Shown here: in pieces, positions 26,992-35,840 of the stretch
Numbering within the stretch: the first letter of the stretch is position 1
Layout of the letters: every line of letters begins with the position of its first letter
From: Porticoccus sp964608185
GTDB taxonomy: Bacteria; Pseudomonadota; Gammaproteobacteria; Pseudomonadales; Porticoccaceae
Assembly: GCA_964608185.1 (NCBI GenBank)
Contig: CAZSMR010000001.1
Coordinates: 15,443-79,442 of the forward strand
Reading direction: 5' to 3'
DNA length: 64,000 nucleotides
Notes under the pieces: generated by a model
What the model saw: only the letters and a program-made list of their open reading frames with translations
What the model was told of the DNA's origin: nothing
Databases searched by the model: none
Position numbers and translations under genes: made by a program

Positions 26992-27357
26992 ATGCTAAAA
27001 GGGATTCTTGCGTTATTAATTTTTCAAGGTATTGGTGAATCTATTGTCTATTTGGGAGGCCTACCAATACCTGGTCCAGTTATTGGCATGGTGCTACTTT
27101 TTCTCACCTTGCAAGTTAGGGGAAAAAAGACTCCAGAATTTCTTAAGGTACCCTCGAGTATAATCATTAATTATCTTTATTTGTTACTGATCCCAACCTG
27201 TGTTGGATGTTTTTTTTTAGTGCAAAATCACTTCAGTCAATGGATTTATATAGTAGCTAGTATTTTTATTTCTACAATTGCAACAATAGCTCTCGGAGGT
27301 TTATTAATGAAATATACTCTCACGAGATATGAACTGAAATCTCGGATAAAAAAATAG
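26992..27357 (+). CDS. lrgA: CidA/LrgA family membrane protein
   Basis: Small integral membrane protein, 121 residues from the ATG at 26992, with four predicted helices. The family signature GLPIPGPVIGMVLLFL is seen near 21-36. A longer reading back to 26893 would overlap dsbB by 97 bases with non-family residues, and is rejected. LrgA acts with LrgB; the pair has been described as holin-like and, more recently, as an organic acid (pyruvate/glycolate type) transport system. The gene starts 2 bases after the dsbB stop codon and is followed by lrgB after 2 bases. Confidence 0.85.
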   Translation: MLKGILALLIFQGIGESIVYLGGLPIPGPVIGMVLLFLTLQVRGKKTPEFLKVPSSIIINYLYLLLIPTCVGCFFLVQNHFSQWIYIVASIFISTIATIALGGLLMKYTLTRYELKSRIKK

Positions 27358-27359
27358 CT

Positions 27360-28061
27360 ATGGAAATGTTAAAGTTATTTATTCTTCTGATTTCAACTCC
27401 TCTAGCTTTTGGTCTTGTTACTTGGTTGTCTAGAACATATCACAAGAATTCTTTATGTCATATCATGTCACATCCTTTAATTTTGAGTACACTTTTAATA
27501 TCCGGCTCTCTTATTTTTCTAGATATCGATTATCAGCAGTATAGATTTGCCAATAAACCTTTTTTCTTTTTACTTGATACGGCAATCATCGCCTTAGCTA
27601 TTCCGCTTTATCAGCAATTTTTTAACTTCAAACAGATCTCTAAACCGTTACTTATAACTTTAATATTTAGCGCCTTCTTTGCTAGCATCAGTGCGTTAGG
27701 ATTTTTATTCATATTAGGGTCGGAAACAAATAACCTTATATCCCTTGCACCTAAATCGGTTACAACTCCAATTGCACTTAGTATTGCTGAAAAAATTGGA
27801 GGGGACCCCAGCATGACTACTGGAGTAGTTGTGTTGACTGGGATGATAGGTGCGCTCTTCGGACCTATTATATTTAAAAAATTAAATATTTTTGACGATC
27901 GAGTCAAAGGATTCATACTTGGGATTTCTGCACATGGCATAGGCACCGCGAAAGCATTTAAGATTAGTCAAAAATGCGGTGCATTCGCTACACTGGGTCT
28001 TGGCTTAACGGGTGTTTTAACCGCTTTAATTTTGCCATACATTGTTATGTTTATATTTTAG
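27360..28061 (+). CDS. lrgB: LrgB/CidB family membrane protein
   Basis: Partner of the LrgA-like protein. The 233-residue product is highly hydrophobic and carries the family core PKSVTTPIALSIAEKIGG near residues 131-148. GALFGPIIF and GISAHGIGTAKAF follow near 162-200; both are strongly conserved in LrgB. It may form, with LrgA, a carrier for pyruvate or other small carboxylates, or modulate murein hydrolases; sequence cannot decide. It is the last gene of the dsbB-lrgA-lrgB group and is convergent with the FKBP gene 19 bases on. Confidence 0.9.
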   Translation: MEMLKLFILLISTPLAFGLVTWLSRTYHKNSLCHIMSHPLILSTLLISGSLIFLDIDYQQYRFANKPFFFLLDTAIIALAIPLYQQFFNFKQISKPLLITLIFSAFFASISALGFLFILGSETNNLISLAPKSVTTPIALSIAEKIGGDPSMTTGVVVLTGMIGALFGPIIFKKLNIFDDRVKGFILGISAHGIGTAKAFKISQKCGAFATLGLGLTGVLTALILPYIVMFIF

Positions 28062-28080
28062 TAATAAATAAACAATCTTT

Positions 28081-28857
28081 TTATTTAGGTGCTATAACTT
28101 GCTCTAACTCTACTTCAAAAATAAGAGTTGTCATTGGCTCAATCGTTGGAGATGAGCCATCCTTCCCATAGGCAAGCTCTGGTGTTAGGTATATCTCCCA
28201 TTTTGAGCCCTCTTTCATCAACTGTAATGCTTCCGTCCAACCGGGAATAACCTGCCCAAGATTTATTTTTACAGCTTTTGCTCCATCATGTTGGGATGAA
28301 GAATCAAACTCACGCCCATCCACGTAAGTGCCTTTGTAGTGAACAAGAACATCACTTTCTGCTGTTGGTGACAAGCCTGTCCCTGCTATTATAATTCTAT
28401 ATTGCAATCCACTACTCGTAGTTATGACTCCTGCTTTATTACGATTTTGTAATAGAAATTCTTGTCCTTCTTGTTGATTTTTATCCGCCTTAAGTTGCAT
28501 GTCTGCCTGAAAATCAGCAGCTTTTTTTTGCTGTAGACGGTAATAATCTTTCACTACCGCTTCGGCATCTTCCTTAGAGAGTCGAGGACGCTTGTTATTT
28601 AGGGCATCTGCCATCCCTAGCGTGAACGCATCTTGGTCAATAACTGTTTGTGACTGAAAAAACTGCAGCCCTACATCACCACCAACAATGTAGCTAAACT
28701 TTTCAACCTCTGTCTTTAGTAAGAGTTCTACTTCAGAATTACCAGCAAAAACTTCTTTTTCCTTCTCAGAATCTAAGGATGTTATTTCGTTGTCTTGGGT
28801 GCATGCGGTTAAGCTAACAATTGCCACTAAGGAACTGATTAGGTAGGCGGTTTTCAT
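28081..28857 (-). CDS. FKBP-type peptidyl-prolyl isomerase, lipoprotein (FkpA/Mip-like)
   Basis: Periplasmic or outer-membrane folding helper. The 258 residues start with a signal peptide ending in the lipobox LTAC (Cys at 19), so it is probably lipidated. An N-terminal dimerisation region of charged helices covers about 45-140. The C-terminal FKBP domain (about 140-255) includes SGLQYRIIIAGTG, VLVHYKGTYVDGREFDSS and GWTEALQLMKEGSKW. It also includes IYLTPELAYG, which marks the active site. Length fits FkpA/Mip proteins (230-270). It is transcribed alone, 77 bases after the DUF2390 gene. Confidence 0.92.
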   Translation of the reverse strand: MKTAYLISSLVAIVSLTACTQDNEITSLDSEKEKEVFAGNSEVELLLKTEVEKFSYIVGGDVGLQFFQSQTVIDQDAFTLGMADALNNKRPRLSKEDAEAVVKDYYRLQQKKAADFQADMQLKADKNQQEGQEFLLQNRNKAGVITTSSGLQYRIIIAGTGLSPTAESDVLVHYKGTYVDGREFDSSSQHDGAKAVKINLGQVIPGWTEALQLMKEGSKWEIYLTPELAYGKDGSSPTIEPMTTLIFEVELEQVIAPK

Positions 28858-28934
28858 ATTACTGTCCTTTTTTTACATCAAATCATAAAAGAGTGCTTTA
28901 ACAATTCCGCATCATAACTCATGCTTAAGCTGAA

Positions 28935-29435
28935 TCAAGAAAAATTTGTATGAGATAGCAATGGATGTCCGGCCGATAAAATTGGAGCATCTAAAATGGC
29001 TAAATATTTATTAACATTTTTTATCTGCGATTCTAGGCCTATTGTGTCACAAGTTTTGAAATTTTGTGACAGGGCCCATCGATACAAAACATCTTGCTCT
29101 ATTTTTTCTGAAGTTAGCTCTAATTTTTTTAAAGTGACGATGATATTTTCTTTGCTTGTTGCTATTACTGATTCTGCTATATGTTTTCTAACTTTTCTCA
29201 AGGGTTTCACTACACTTAAATCCCACTGCTCTATTTCTCCGCAAGCTTCAACAAGATCTTGAATTGAAATCTCAATGCTGCGATAACCGAGCCAGCTACA
29301 AAATAATAATATGTTAACGTTACCTCCATAGATATTCTGACACTGCAAGCAGTATGCTGAAACACCTGGTCGTGCATAGTGCATTTTTGAGTATGACCAA
29401 AAGTTGTTTTCTGAATTGCTAGTCACTTTATTCAA
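28935..29435 (-). CDS. TIGR02444/DUF2390 family protein
   Basis: A 166-residue cytoplasmic protein of a conserved gammaproteobacterial family without known function. The N-terminal FWSYSKMHYARPGVSAYCLQ and NVNILLFCSWLGYRSI (near 38-53) are the family's recognisable blocks. The rest is mostly helical. Members are often near pilus or stress genes in other genomes, but here the gene sits just downstream of elbB (13 bases), suggesting a shared transcript. Function is unknown. Confidence 0.8.
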   Translation of the reverse strand: MNKVTSNSENNFWSYSKMHYARPGVSAYCLQCQNIYGGNVNILLFCSWLGYRSIEISIQDLVEACGEIEQWDLSVVKPLRKVRKHIAESVIATSKENIIVTLKKLELTSEKIEQDVLYRWALSQNFKTCDTIGLESQIKNVNKYLAILDAPILSAGHPLLSHTNFS

Positions 29436-29448
29436 ATTTTATATTTTC

Positions 29449-30111
29449 TCAATGTTTAATTCTATCCAATACTGCTGTGACGAGCTTTTCGATACCAGTT
29501 GCCGCTTCGCTGATTCTATTAGCCAACATATAAGCCGGAGTAGTTACTAAAATATTTTTTTCATCGATACATATCTCTTTAACACCGCATACTTCATGTA
29601 TAGCTCCAGTTTTCTCAATAGAATTAGCAGTAGACTTATCATTACCAATAGTAAAGCGAGCCCCTTTTCCAAATAATATGCCCACCATTGCTGGTGCAAT
29701 ACATATTGCACCTACAGGTTTTTTAGCTTGATGCATTTCTTGAACAAAAAATTTCAAATCTTTATTTAATGATAGATCTGCGCCTTTAGTAGCAAAATCA
29801 CACAGATTTTTAGCGGCACCAAAACCACCAGGAATAATAACTGCATCAAAATCTATCATCTTAGCTTCAGATAGATCTTTGATGTTTCCTCGCACTAAAC
29901 GAGCCGCCTCAATCAAGACACATCTGTTTTCATCCTCTACAATATCGCCAGTAAGGTGGTTGACAACATGCATCTGCGGAATATTTGGGGCAAAGCATTG
30001 CACTTCAACTCCAGCTCTATCAAGACAAAGAAGCGTAATAACAGACTCATAGATTTCTGAGCCATCAAAAACTCCACAACCGGATAAAATCACAGCTACC
30101 TTTTTACTCAC
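29449..30111 (-). CDS. elbB: Isoprenoid biosynthesis glyoxalase ElbB (DJ-1/PfpI superfamily)
   Basis: Cytoplasmic DJ-1/PfpI-like protein. E. coli ElbB has weak glyoxalase activity and was linked to isoprenoid synthesis. The 220 residues begin KKVAVILSGCGVFDGSEIYE and contain FAPNIPQMHVVNHLTG. The catalytic nucleophile elbow is GAICIAPAMV (Cys near 136), and VIIPGGFGAAKNL lies near 90-102. These are near-identical in layout to E. coli ElbB. It has 13 bases to the downstream DUF2390 gene. The real substrate is unclear in the family. Confidence 0.9.
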   Translation of the reverse strand: MSKKVAVILSGCGVFDGSEIYESVITLLCLDRAGVEVQCFAPNIPQMHVVNHLTGDIVEDENRCVLIEAARLVRGNIKDLSEAKMIDFDAVIIPGGFGAAKNLCDFATKGADLSLNKDLKFFVQEMHQAKKPVGAICIAPAMVGILFGKGARFTIGNDKSTANSIEKTGAIHEVCGVKEICIDEKNILVTTPAYMLANRISEAATGIEKLVTAVLDRIKH

Positions 30112-30175
30112 AATATGTCTCCTACTATTTCATCTTTGAAACAAAGACAAAAATACTTTTAACAACTACAATAAC

Positions 30176-30883
30176 CTATGAAACCCTTGTATACAAAAGA
30201 TCCCAAACGCCATGCCCCAAACGCATACCCCTAGATTCAAATTTTGTAACTGGTCGGAAGTTTGGCCTCAATGAATATTTTCCGCAGCCTGCTTTGTTTT
30301 TGTAGCCGTCTGCAATCTCCATGATTCCCAACATTTCCTCAGCATAGGGCTTCCAATCAGTTGCTAAATGAAGTGTTCCACCTATTTCTAACTTATATCT
30401 AATCATTTCGATAAAGTTCGGCTGTATTAGACGGCGCTTATTATGTTTTTTTTTGTGCCATGGGTCAGGAAAATATATTTGTAGGCGATGGAGGCTTGCA
30501 TCCACAATGCAGTCGTCAACCACATCTACAGCATCAGCCATATACACTTTTAGATTCCGCAGTGCATCTTCACCAGCGTTATTTATTAGTCGACCTACCC
30601 CGGGTAAGTGGACCTCAATTCCTATAAAATCTTTATCTGGCTCAAGCTTAATCATTTCAAGTAACGATCCACCCATACCAAATCCAATTTCTAGCACTTG
30701 TGGAGCGTTACGCCCAAACTGCAACTTAGAATCGAGCAAGCCATCATGTAAGCTTAATCCATACCTATCCCAATGTTGCTGAAAAGCCAACTTTTGTCGA
30801 TTGGTCATTCGACCACAACGTACGACATAGCTTCTGATAGATTTTTTTTTATGCTCAGGTCTAAAATTATACAATTCTACCAA
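30176..30883 (-). CDS. trmB: tRNA (guanine-N7-)-methyltransferase
   Basis: Methylates G46 in the variable loop of tRNAs, using SAM. The 235-residue protein has the SAM motif VLEIGFGMGGSLLEM near residues 61-75, the acidic FIGIEVHLPGVG near 85-96, and the family signature LQIYFPDPWHKKKHNKRRL near 132-150. Length matches E. coli TrmB (239). It is a single gene between elbB and the DUF423 gene, both on the same strand with gaps of 64 and 40 bases. Confidence 0.95.
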   Translation of the reverse strand: MVELYNFRPEHKKKSIRSYVVRCGRMTNRQKLAFQQHWDRYGLSLHDGLLDSKLQFGRNAPQVLEIGFGMGGSLLEMIKLEPDKDFIGIEVHLPGVGRLINNAGEDALRNLKVYMADAVDVVDDCIVDASLHRLQIYFPDPWHKKKHNKRRLIQPNFIEMIRYKLEIGGTLHLATDWKPYAEEMLGIMEIADGYKNKAGCGKYSLRPNFRPVTKFESRGMRLGHGVWDLLYTRVS

Positions 30884-30923
30884 CTCCGCACTATTTAAAG
30901 CTGTATTAGTAAAGGCGCTAAAA

Positions 30924-31301
30924 TTACGATTTGTTTATAGTTTTGATCAAGGCGAAGAAAAAGGCTACCCAGCCAACTAGGAAAAAGCAGCCGCCTATTG
31001 GGGTTATAACGCCAAAAGCTTTGATTCCAGTAATTACTAACAAGTAGAGACTACCTGAGAAAATAATGCAGCCTGATACAAACAGCCAACCAACGATGCT
31101 CCAGAGATTTCCTACACTTCGAGCCCCTAAAAGAATAACTGACAATAATGCTAGCACATGAAACATCTGATATTGAACAGCAGTTTGCCAGACACTCAAC
31201 ATTTCTGGTGATACGCTACTTTTTAGTGTATGAGATCCAAAAGCCCCAAACGCAACAGCGAAAAAACCTAATGCAGTTGTCATACCTGCCAATATTTTCA
31301 T
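30924..31301 (-). CDS. DUF423 family membrane protein
   Basis: A 125-residue inner-membrane protein with four predicted helices. The conserved family features are GAFGSHTLK near residues 20-28 and WQTAVQYQMFHVLALL near 38-53, with a C-terminal GVITPIGG. The family (YgdD in E. coli) has no established function. It has its own ribosome site and lies downstream of the rpoH terminator, so it is likely transcribed separately from rpoH. Confidence 0.87.
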   Translation of the reverse strand: MKILAGMTTALGFFAVAFGAFGSHTLKSSVSPEMLSVWQTAVQYQMFHVLALLSVILLGARSVGNLWSIVGWLFVSGCIIFSGSLYLLVITGIKAFGVITPIGGCFFLVGWVAFFFALIKTINKS

Positions 31302-31345
31302 TTTAGTACTCTTCTTTTAAGTTAACTCCCTAAGAGAGTATCAAA

Positions 31346-31370
31346 AATAAAAAAACCGCACAAAGTGCGG
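31346..31370 (-). terminator. Rho-independent terminator of rpoH
   Basis: CCGCAC and GTGCGG form a 6-bp GC-rich stem with a 3-base loop at 31356-31370. On the minus strand it is followed directly by a T-run of seven, then more T-rich sequence. It lies 30 bases after the rpoH stop. Confidence 0.9.
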
Positions 31371-31399
31371 CTATATTTCGGAGTATAAAAAGTTAAGAG

Positions 31400-32251
31400 T
31401 CAGGCCTCCATAATCATGCGTACTTTTTTCATTGCATTTTTTTCTAACTGCCTTATACGCTCTGCAGAAATATTGTACCTGCCTGCTAAGTCATGCAAAG
31501 TATCCTTATCATCTCTTAACCAGCGACTTTGAATGATATCTCTACTACGCTCATCTAATTTGCTCAGCGCTATAGTCATACGTTTGTGACTATCATCGAG
31601 GGCCTCTGCAGACTCAACTAATAAAGCTGGGTCAGCTGCCTTGTCTTCTAGGTAAAGCACAGGAGCCTGGTAAGCTCCATCTTCATCGTCTGATGAAAAG
31701 TCAAAGCATTCATCATGACTCGAAAGGCGTTTTTCCATTTCCATAACCTGAGAAACTTCCACTCCGAGATCTTTGGCTATTGCTTTGGCCTCATCGTTAG
31801 TCAACCAAGCTAAATTCTTTTTTGCACCACGTAGGTTGAAAAATAATTTTCTTTGCGCTTTTGTTGTAGCAACTTTAACTATCCGCCAATTTCTTAAAAC
31901 GTACTCATGTATTTCAGCTTTGATCCAATGAACGGCGAAAGAAACCAAACGAACATTTTTTTCAGGATTGAAACGCTTAACGGCTTTCATCAGACCTACA
32001 TTTCCTTCTTGGATCAAGTCACCTAGAGGCAAGCCATAACCGTTATAAGAACGAGCAATGTATACAACAAAACGAAGGTGAGATAAGACCAATCGACGTG
32101 CAGCATCTAAATCTTCATGATAATAAAGATCCTCAGCAAGAGCATGTTCTTCTTCAGCGGAGAGAAGTGCAACTGCATTAGCCCCCTGTATATAAGAAGC
32201 AATGTTCGCTCCAGGTGCCATCCAATCTAAAGGTTGTAAATTCTTAATCAT
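31400..32251 (-). CDS. rpoH: RNA polymerase heat-shock sigma factor RpoH (sigma-32)
   Basis: Directs transcription of chaperone and protease genes after heat shock. From the ATG at 32251 it has 283 residues (E. coli 284); the longer reading to 32275 adds 8 unlikely residues. It shows region 2 (DLIQEGNVGLMKAVKRFNP) and the RpoH box TTKAQRKLFFNLR near 129-141. Region 4 ends with a helix-turn-helix, SAERIRQLEKNAMKKVR. It follows ftsX, the usual ftsYEX-rpoH order. In E. coli rpoH translation is controlled by RNA structure around the start; I did not evaluate that here. Confidence 0.96.
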   Translation of the reverse strand: MIKNLQPLDWMAPGANIASYIQGANAVALLSAEEEHALAEDLYYHEDLDAARRLVLSHLRFVVYIARSYNGYGLPLGDLIQEGNVGLMKAVKRFNPEKNVRLVSFAVHWIKAEIHEYVLRNWRIVKVATTKAQRKLFFNLRGAKKNLAWLTNDEAKAIAKDLGVEVSQVMEMEKRLSSHDECFDFSSDDEDGAYQAPVLYLEDKAADPALLVESAEALDDSHKRMTIALSKLDERSRDIIQSRWLRDDKDTLHDLAGRYNISAERIRQLEKNAMKKVRMIMEA

Positions 32252-32350
32252 ATTAATCTCAAAAATCAGGGCCAATTATTCTAACAGCTTTAATTCAGAT
32301 TACTATATTGATACTAATATAACATAACTCGCTGTTTTAGATCAATAAAA

Positions 32351-33361
32351 TTATTTTGGCTCGATAGTTGATAGCTGCCTTGTAACTGATAACCAAGCGC
32401 CCAGCAAACCAAGAGCTGAACCGACTGAAACAAGCGCTATTAAGCCAAAAAAACCCAAGCCCTCTAACTTAAAAAAACTGTGGTATAGCTCGGCAAGTCT
32501 CGCTACAGGAATCGATATCCAATAAAGAGCGATGGCGACAAAAACCCATGCTAAAAAGCCGCCTATAACCCCATACCAAAAACCTGTATAAAGGAACGGG
32601 CGACGAATATAAGCATTGGTGCCCCCTATGAGCTTCACAACAACCACTTCATTTCTTCGATTATCAAGAGCAAGGCTGATAACATTACCGATAATTAATA
32701 AAACTCCAAACGACAAAATAGCTCCAAGCATCAAGGATAAACTTTCTGCGATTGCCAATATTGCTTTCAGCCTATTGAGCCAAACTATATCTACCTCAAC
32801 ATTTTCAATAAGAGTCTCTGTTCTTAGTTTACTTGCTAACTGTTTTAAAAAATTAGAATCGTATTCAGCACCTGTTTTCGGCTGAACAAGGAGAACTGCT
32901 GGTAATGGATTTTCATCCAGTATATCCAGCACATCTCCAAATCCAGATTCGATTCTAAAATCATCGAGCCCCTGTTGACTTGATATGTAACTTACAGTTG
33001 CAATATTTTTATCTAATAGCAAATTCTCTTGTAGTGCATTAATTTCAGGTTGGGTGGCTGACATCTTCAAAAATACTGTAATTGTAGTCGAACTATCTTC
33101 TATATTGGCTATTTTTTGAAGATTCATTACTGCAACATATAATCCTGATGGCAAACTCAACGCTATGGCCACTACAAAAGATATAGTTAAAGCTCGAAAA
33201 GGTTGAGAAAATAATCGGTAAATGGCACTACTGAAAGCTAAGTGATGGCTATGCATGTACCCTCTAAGTTTTCCAATAAAACTTATCTGGCTTTTATCCT
33301 TAATTGTTAGAAAGCTCGGAGGACCTTTACTTTCAGTTCTTCGACGACGGTTATGCATCAT
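32351..33361 (-). CDS. ftsX: Cell division protein FtsX
   Basis: Inner-membrane partner of FtsE that links the divisome to peptidoglycan hydrolase activation. The 336-residue product has the expected layout: a basic cytoplasmic N-terminus, one helix near 55-75, and a large periplasmic domain. Three C-terminal helices with ALDNRRNEVVVVKLIGGTNAYIRRPFLYTG follow (position about 220-250). I place the start at the ATG at 33361, which has AAGGA 4 bases upstream. An upstream in-frame ATG at 33376 is possible but has a ribosome site directly abutting it. It overlaps ftsE by 11 bases. Confidence 0.92.
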   Translation of the reverse strand: MMHNRRRRTESKGPPSFLTIKDKSQISFIGKLRGYMHSHHLAFSSAIYRLFSQPFRALTISFVVAIALSLPSGLYVAVMNLQKIANIEDSSTTITVFLKMSATQPEINALQENLLLDKNIATVSYISSQQGLDDFRIESGFGDVLDILDENPLPAVLLVQPKTGAEYDSNFLKQLASKLRTETLIENVEVDIVWLNRLKAILAIAESLSLMLGAILSFGVLLIIGNVISLALDNRRNEVVVVKLIGGTNAYIRRPFLYTGFWYGVIGGFLAWVFVAIALYWISIPVARLAELYHSFFKLEGLGFFGLIALVSVGSALGLLGAWLSVTRQLSTIEPK

Positions 33362-34028
33362 AGAGTCCTTTTTCATCCTCTACTAAAATCCCTTTTTCTA
33401 GTTTCAGCAAGCGCTGCCCCATTGAAGACACCAGATCTAAGTCATGAGAAGCTATTAATACTGTGACGCCGACTTCACAAAAATTTTGAAATAGATTCAT
33501 TATTTCTTCAGATAACTGTGGATCAAGATTTCCAGTGGGCTCATCAGCCAATAAAATTTTTGGCTTATGTACAACTGCTCGCGCTATTCCTAGACGTTGT
33601 TGTTCTCCCCCAGATAAAATAATTGGATTCATTTTTTCTTTGCCTGTTAATCCTACTTTATCAAGAGCAGCTCTAACTCTCCGTCCGATATCGCGAGGCT
33701 GTAATCCTGAAATTAAAAGAGGTAATGCAACGTTATCAAATACATTGCGATCAAATAATAACTGATGATTTTGAAAGACAACACCTATATTACGGCGGTA
33801 ATATGGAATCTGATTACGATGTATACGACTGAGATTCTGCCCATCAACAAGCACTTGGCCACTAGTTGGTTTTTCCATCAGAATAAGCATCTTAAGTAGA
33901 GTGCTTTTACCAGCACCAGAGTGGCCAGTTAAAAACGCCATTTCGCCAAAGTCTAAATTAAAGCTCAAACTTTTTAGGGCCTCATAACCAGAAGGGTAAC
34001 GTTTATTAACCCTATCAAACAGAATCAT
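33351..34028 (-). CDS. ftsE: Cell division ATP-binding protein FtsE
   Basis: ABC-type ATPase of the FtsEX complex at the division site. 225 residues from the ATG at 34028 (E. coli 222). An upstream TTG reading begins inside the ftsY stop and is rejected. Motifs are Walker A GHSGAGKST (about 35-43), Q-loop, signature LSGGEQQRLGIARA near 135-148, and Walker B KILLADEPTGNLD near 156-168, then the switch histidine in ASHD. The start lies 2 bases after ftsY, so the two genes are tightly coupled. Confidence 0.96.
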   Translation of the reverse strand: MILFDRVNKRYPSGYEALKSLSFNLDFGEMAFLTGHSGAGKSTLLKMLILMEKPTSGQVLVDGQNLSRIHRNQIPYYRRNIGVVFQNHQLLFDRNVFDNVALPLLISGLQPRDIGRRVRAALDKVGLTGKEKMNPIILSGGEQQRLGIARAVVHKPKILLADEPTGNLDPQLSEEIMNLFQNFCEVGVTVLIASHDLDLVSSMGQRLLKLEKGILVEDEKGLYDA

Positions 34029-34030
34029 GA

Positions 34031-35131
34031 TCAATGCTTCCGTTTACGGCTGTTAAGAAGTGCCTGGACATAACATTCAGCATCAAACGGTTGCAAATCG
34101 TTGACATTTTCACCTAATCCCACAAAACGTATAGGTACACCGAAACGCTGAACTAGCGAAAAAATAATTCCACCTTTTGCAGTCCCGTCAAGTTTAGTCA
34201 ACACTAAGCCAGTCACGGAAACGGCGTTATTAAATTCCTGCATTTGATTTATGGCATTTTGTCCAGTCCCAGCATCAATGACGAGTAATACTTCATGAGG
34301 AGCAGAATTATCAAGCTTGCCTATGACTCGTTTAACTTTTTTTAATTCTTCCATTAAGTGATTTTTTGTATGGAGTCTCCCTGCTGTATCAGCTATTAAA
34401 AGATCTATATTATTAGATCTTGCAGATTCAATAGCATCAAAAATTACAGAAGCACTGTCTGATCCTTCTCCCTGAGACACTACTGGTATATTATTTATTT
34501 TTCCCCACGATTGAAGCTGTTCAACAGCTGCTGCTCTAAAGGTGTCGCCAGCGGCGAGCATGATGGAATTATTCTTGAGACTAAAGTGTTTAGCAATTTT
34601 TCCTATAGTCGTAGTTTTACCAACACCATTAACACCAACAACAAGTATTACGAAAGGGTTCTTGTCAGTATATATCTCTAGTGGTTTTTGAGAGCTAACA
34701 AGCTTTTTAATTAAAATATTTTCCAGAGTTGTAACCAACATCTCTCTATCAACTAGTTTTATATTTTTTAATTGATTTGATAGTTCATTTATTATTTCTT
34801 CAGTTGTTTCTATACCTACATCCGCAAGAAGCAATCTTTCCTCTAAACCTTCCAAAAGTTCGTCATTAATCTCTTGCTCAGCAAGAAAAAGATCATTAAA
34901 ACTTCGTCCTGTTTTTGATAAAGCACGGGTAAATCTTTCTCGCATACTGCTTTTGGGCTTTGACGGCAATTTCTCACCATTGTTTATGATTTCGACTTTT
35001 GCTTGATTTTTGTTGCTCTGCAAATCTTTTTTTGAGCGAGATAAAAACTGGAAGAACGCCTTTTTTTTTGCGGGCTCTTCGTCAGTATTTTTTTCTTTTG
35101 AAGAAATATCTTTTTTATCTAATTCCGACAT
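34031..35131 (-). CDS. ftsY: Signal recognition particle receptor FtsY
   Basis: GTPase that docks SRP-ribosome complexes at the Sec translocon. The 366-residue protein has an acidic/basic variable N-terminus (about 1-60), a helical N domain, and the G domain. The G domain has VVGVNGVGKTTTIGKIA near 165-181, DTFRAAAVEQL, DTAGR, and TKLDGTAKGG near 315-324. These are the SRP-GTPase G motifs. The N-terminal A domain is shorter than in E. coli, as in many bacteria. It heads the ftsY-ftsE-ftsX-rpoH group and is divergent from rsmD. Confidence 0.96.
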   Translation of the reverse strand: MSELDKKDISSKEKNTDEEPAKKKAFFQFLSRSKKDLQSNKNQAKVEIINNGEKLPSKPKSSMRERFTRALSKTGRSFNDLFLAEQEINDELLEGLEERLLLADVGIETTEEIINELSNQLKNIKLVDREMLVTTLENILIKKLVSSQKPLEIYTDKNPFVILVVGVNGVGKTTTIGKIAKHFSLKNNSIMLAAGDTFRAAAVEQLQSWGKINNIPVVSQGEGSDSASVIFDAIESARSNNIDLLIADTAGRLHTKNHLMEELKKVKRVIGKLDNSAPHEVLLVIDAGTGQNAINQMQEFNNAVSVTGLVLTKLDGTAKGGIIFSLVQRFGVPIRFVGLGENVNDLQPFDAECYVQALLNSRKRKH

Positions 35132-35161
35132 TGTTCTGCCTCCGCAAAAACTAACAATGAT

Positions 35162-35788
35162 ATGCTATCACTTTATAACGAGAAAAACGCTTTGAAAAAC
35201 CTAAAAAATAAAACATTCCTAGTGGATAAGACAAGTAACCAAGTTCGAATTATTGGAGGAAATTTCCGCGGTCAAAAAATAACTTTTTCGAATAACCAAG
35301 GACTTAGACCTACGGGTAGCCGTATTAAGGAAACATTATTTAATTGGCTTGCTTTGAGCATACTAGACTCAAACTGCTTAGATCTCTTTGCTGGGTCTGG
35401 TTCGCTGGGAATCGAATCTATCTCCCGAGGAGCCAAAAGTGTAACAATGATCGAAAAGAATCGTTCTGCATTTGCTGCTATAAAAAATAGTTGCTCCCGA
35501 CTAGGCATAAAAGATGTATCTCTGGTTGAGACTGATTCTATGGGGTGGTTGACTCATAAAAATAATCTAAAGTCTTTTGATGTAGTATTTTTAGACCCTC
35601 CATTTGACTCTGATCTAATTTCATCATGCTGCGAATTGCTGGAAAAAAATTTATTTCTCGCAAAATCTGCTTATATTTACATCGAAACTACCCGAAACCA
35701 CCCGATATTAAGTGTTCCAGATAACTGGAAGCTCCTTAGAGAAAAAAATACAGGACAAGTTGCCTATAGACTATACATGCGAAATTGA
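35162..35788 (+). CDS. rsmD: 16S rRNA (guanine-966-N2)-methyltransferase RsmD
   Basis: SAM-dependent enzyme modifying G966 in 16S rRNA. The 208-residue frame has RIIGGNFRGQKI, the SAM-binding CLDLFAGSGSLGIESISRGA near 73-92, and the catalytic motif VFLDPPFD near 137-144, which fits the DPPF/DPPY signature. The first 20 residues look non-conserved and the ATG at 35162 lacks a good ribosome site; an in-frame GTG at 35222 is an alternative start. It is divergent from ftsY by 30 bases and is followed by coaD, the standard order. Confidence 0.92.
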   Translation: MLSLYNEKNALKNLKNKTFLVDKTSNQVRIIGGNFRGQKITFSNNQGLRPTGSRIKETLFNWLALSILDSNCLDLFAGSGSLGIESISRGAKSVTMIEKNRSAFAAIKNSCSRLGIKDVSLVETDSMGWLTHKNNLKSFDVVFLDPPFDSDLISSCCELLEKNLFLAKSAYIYIETTRNHPILSVPDNWKLLREKNTGQVAYRLYMRN

Positions 35789-35840
35789 GACCAGAAAGCA
35801 ATTCATATACCATACAAAAAAATAACAGTAGGTAATAGAC

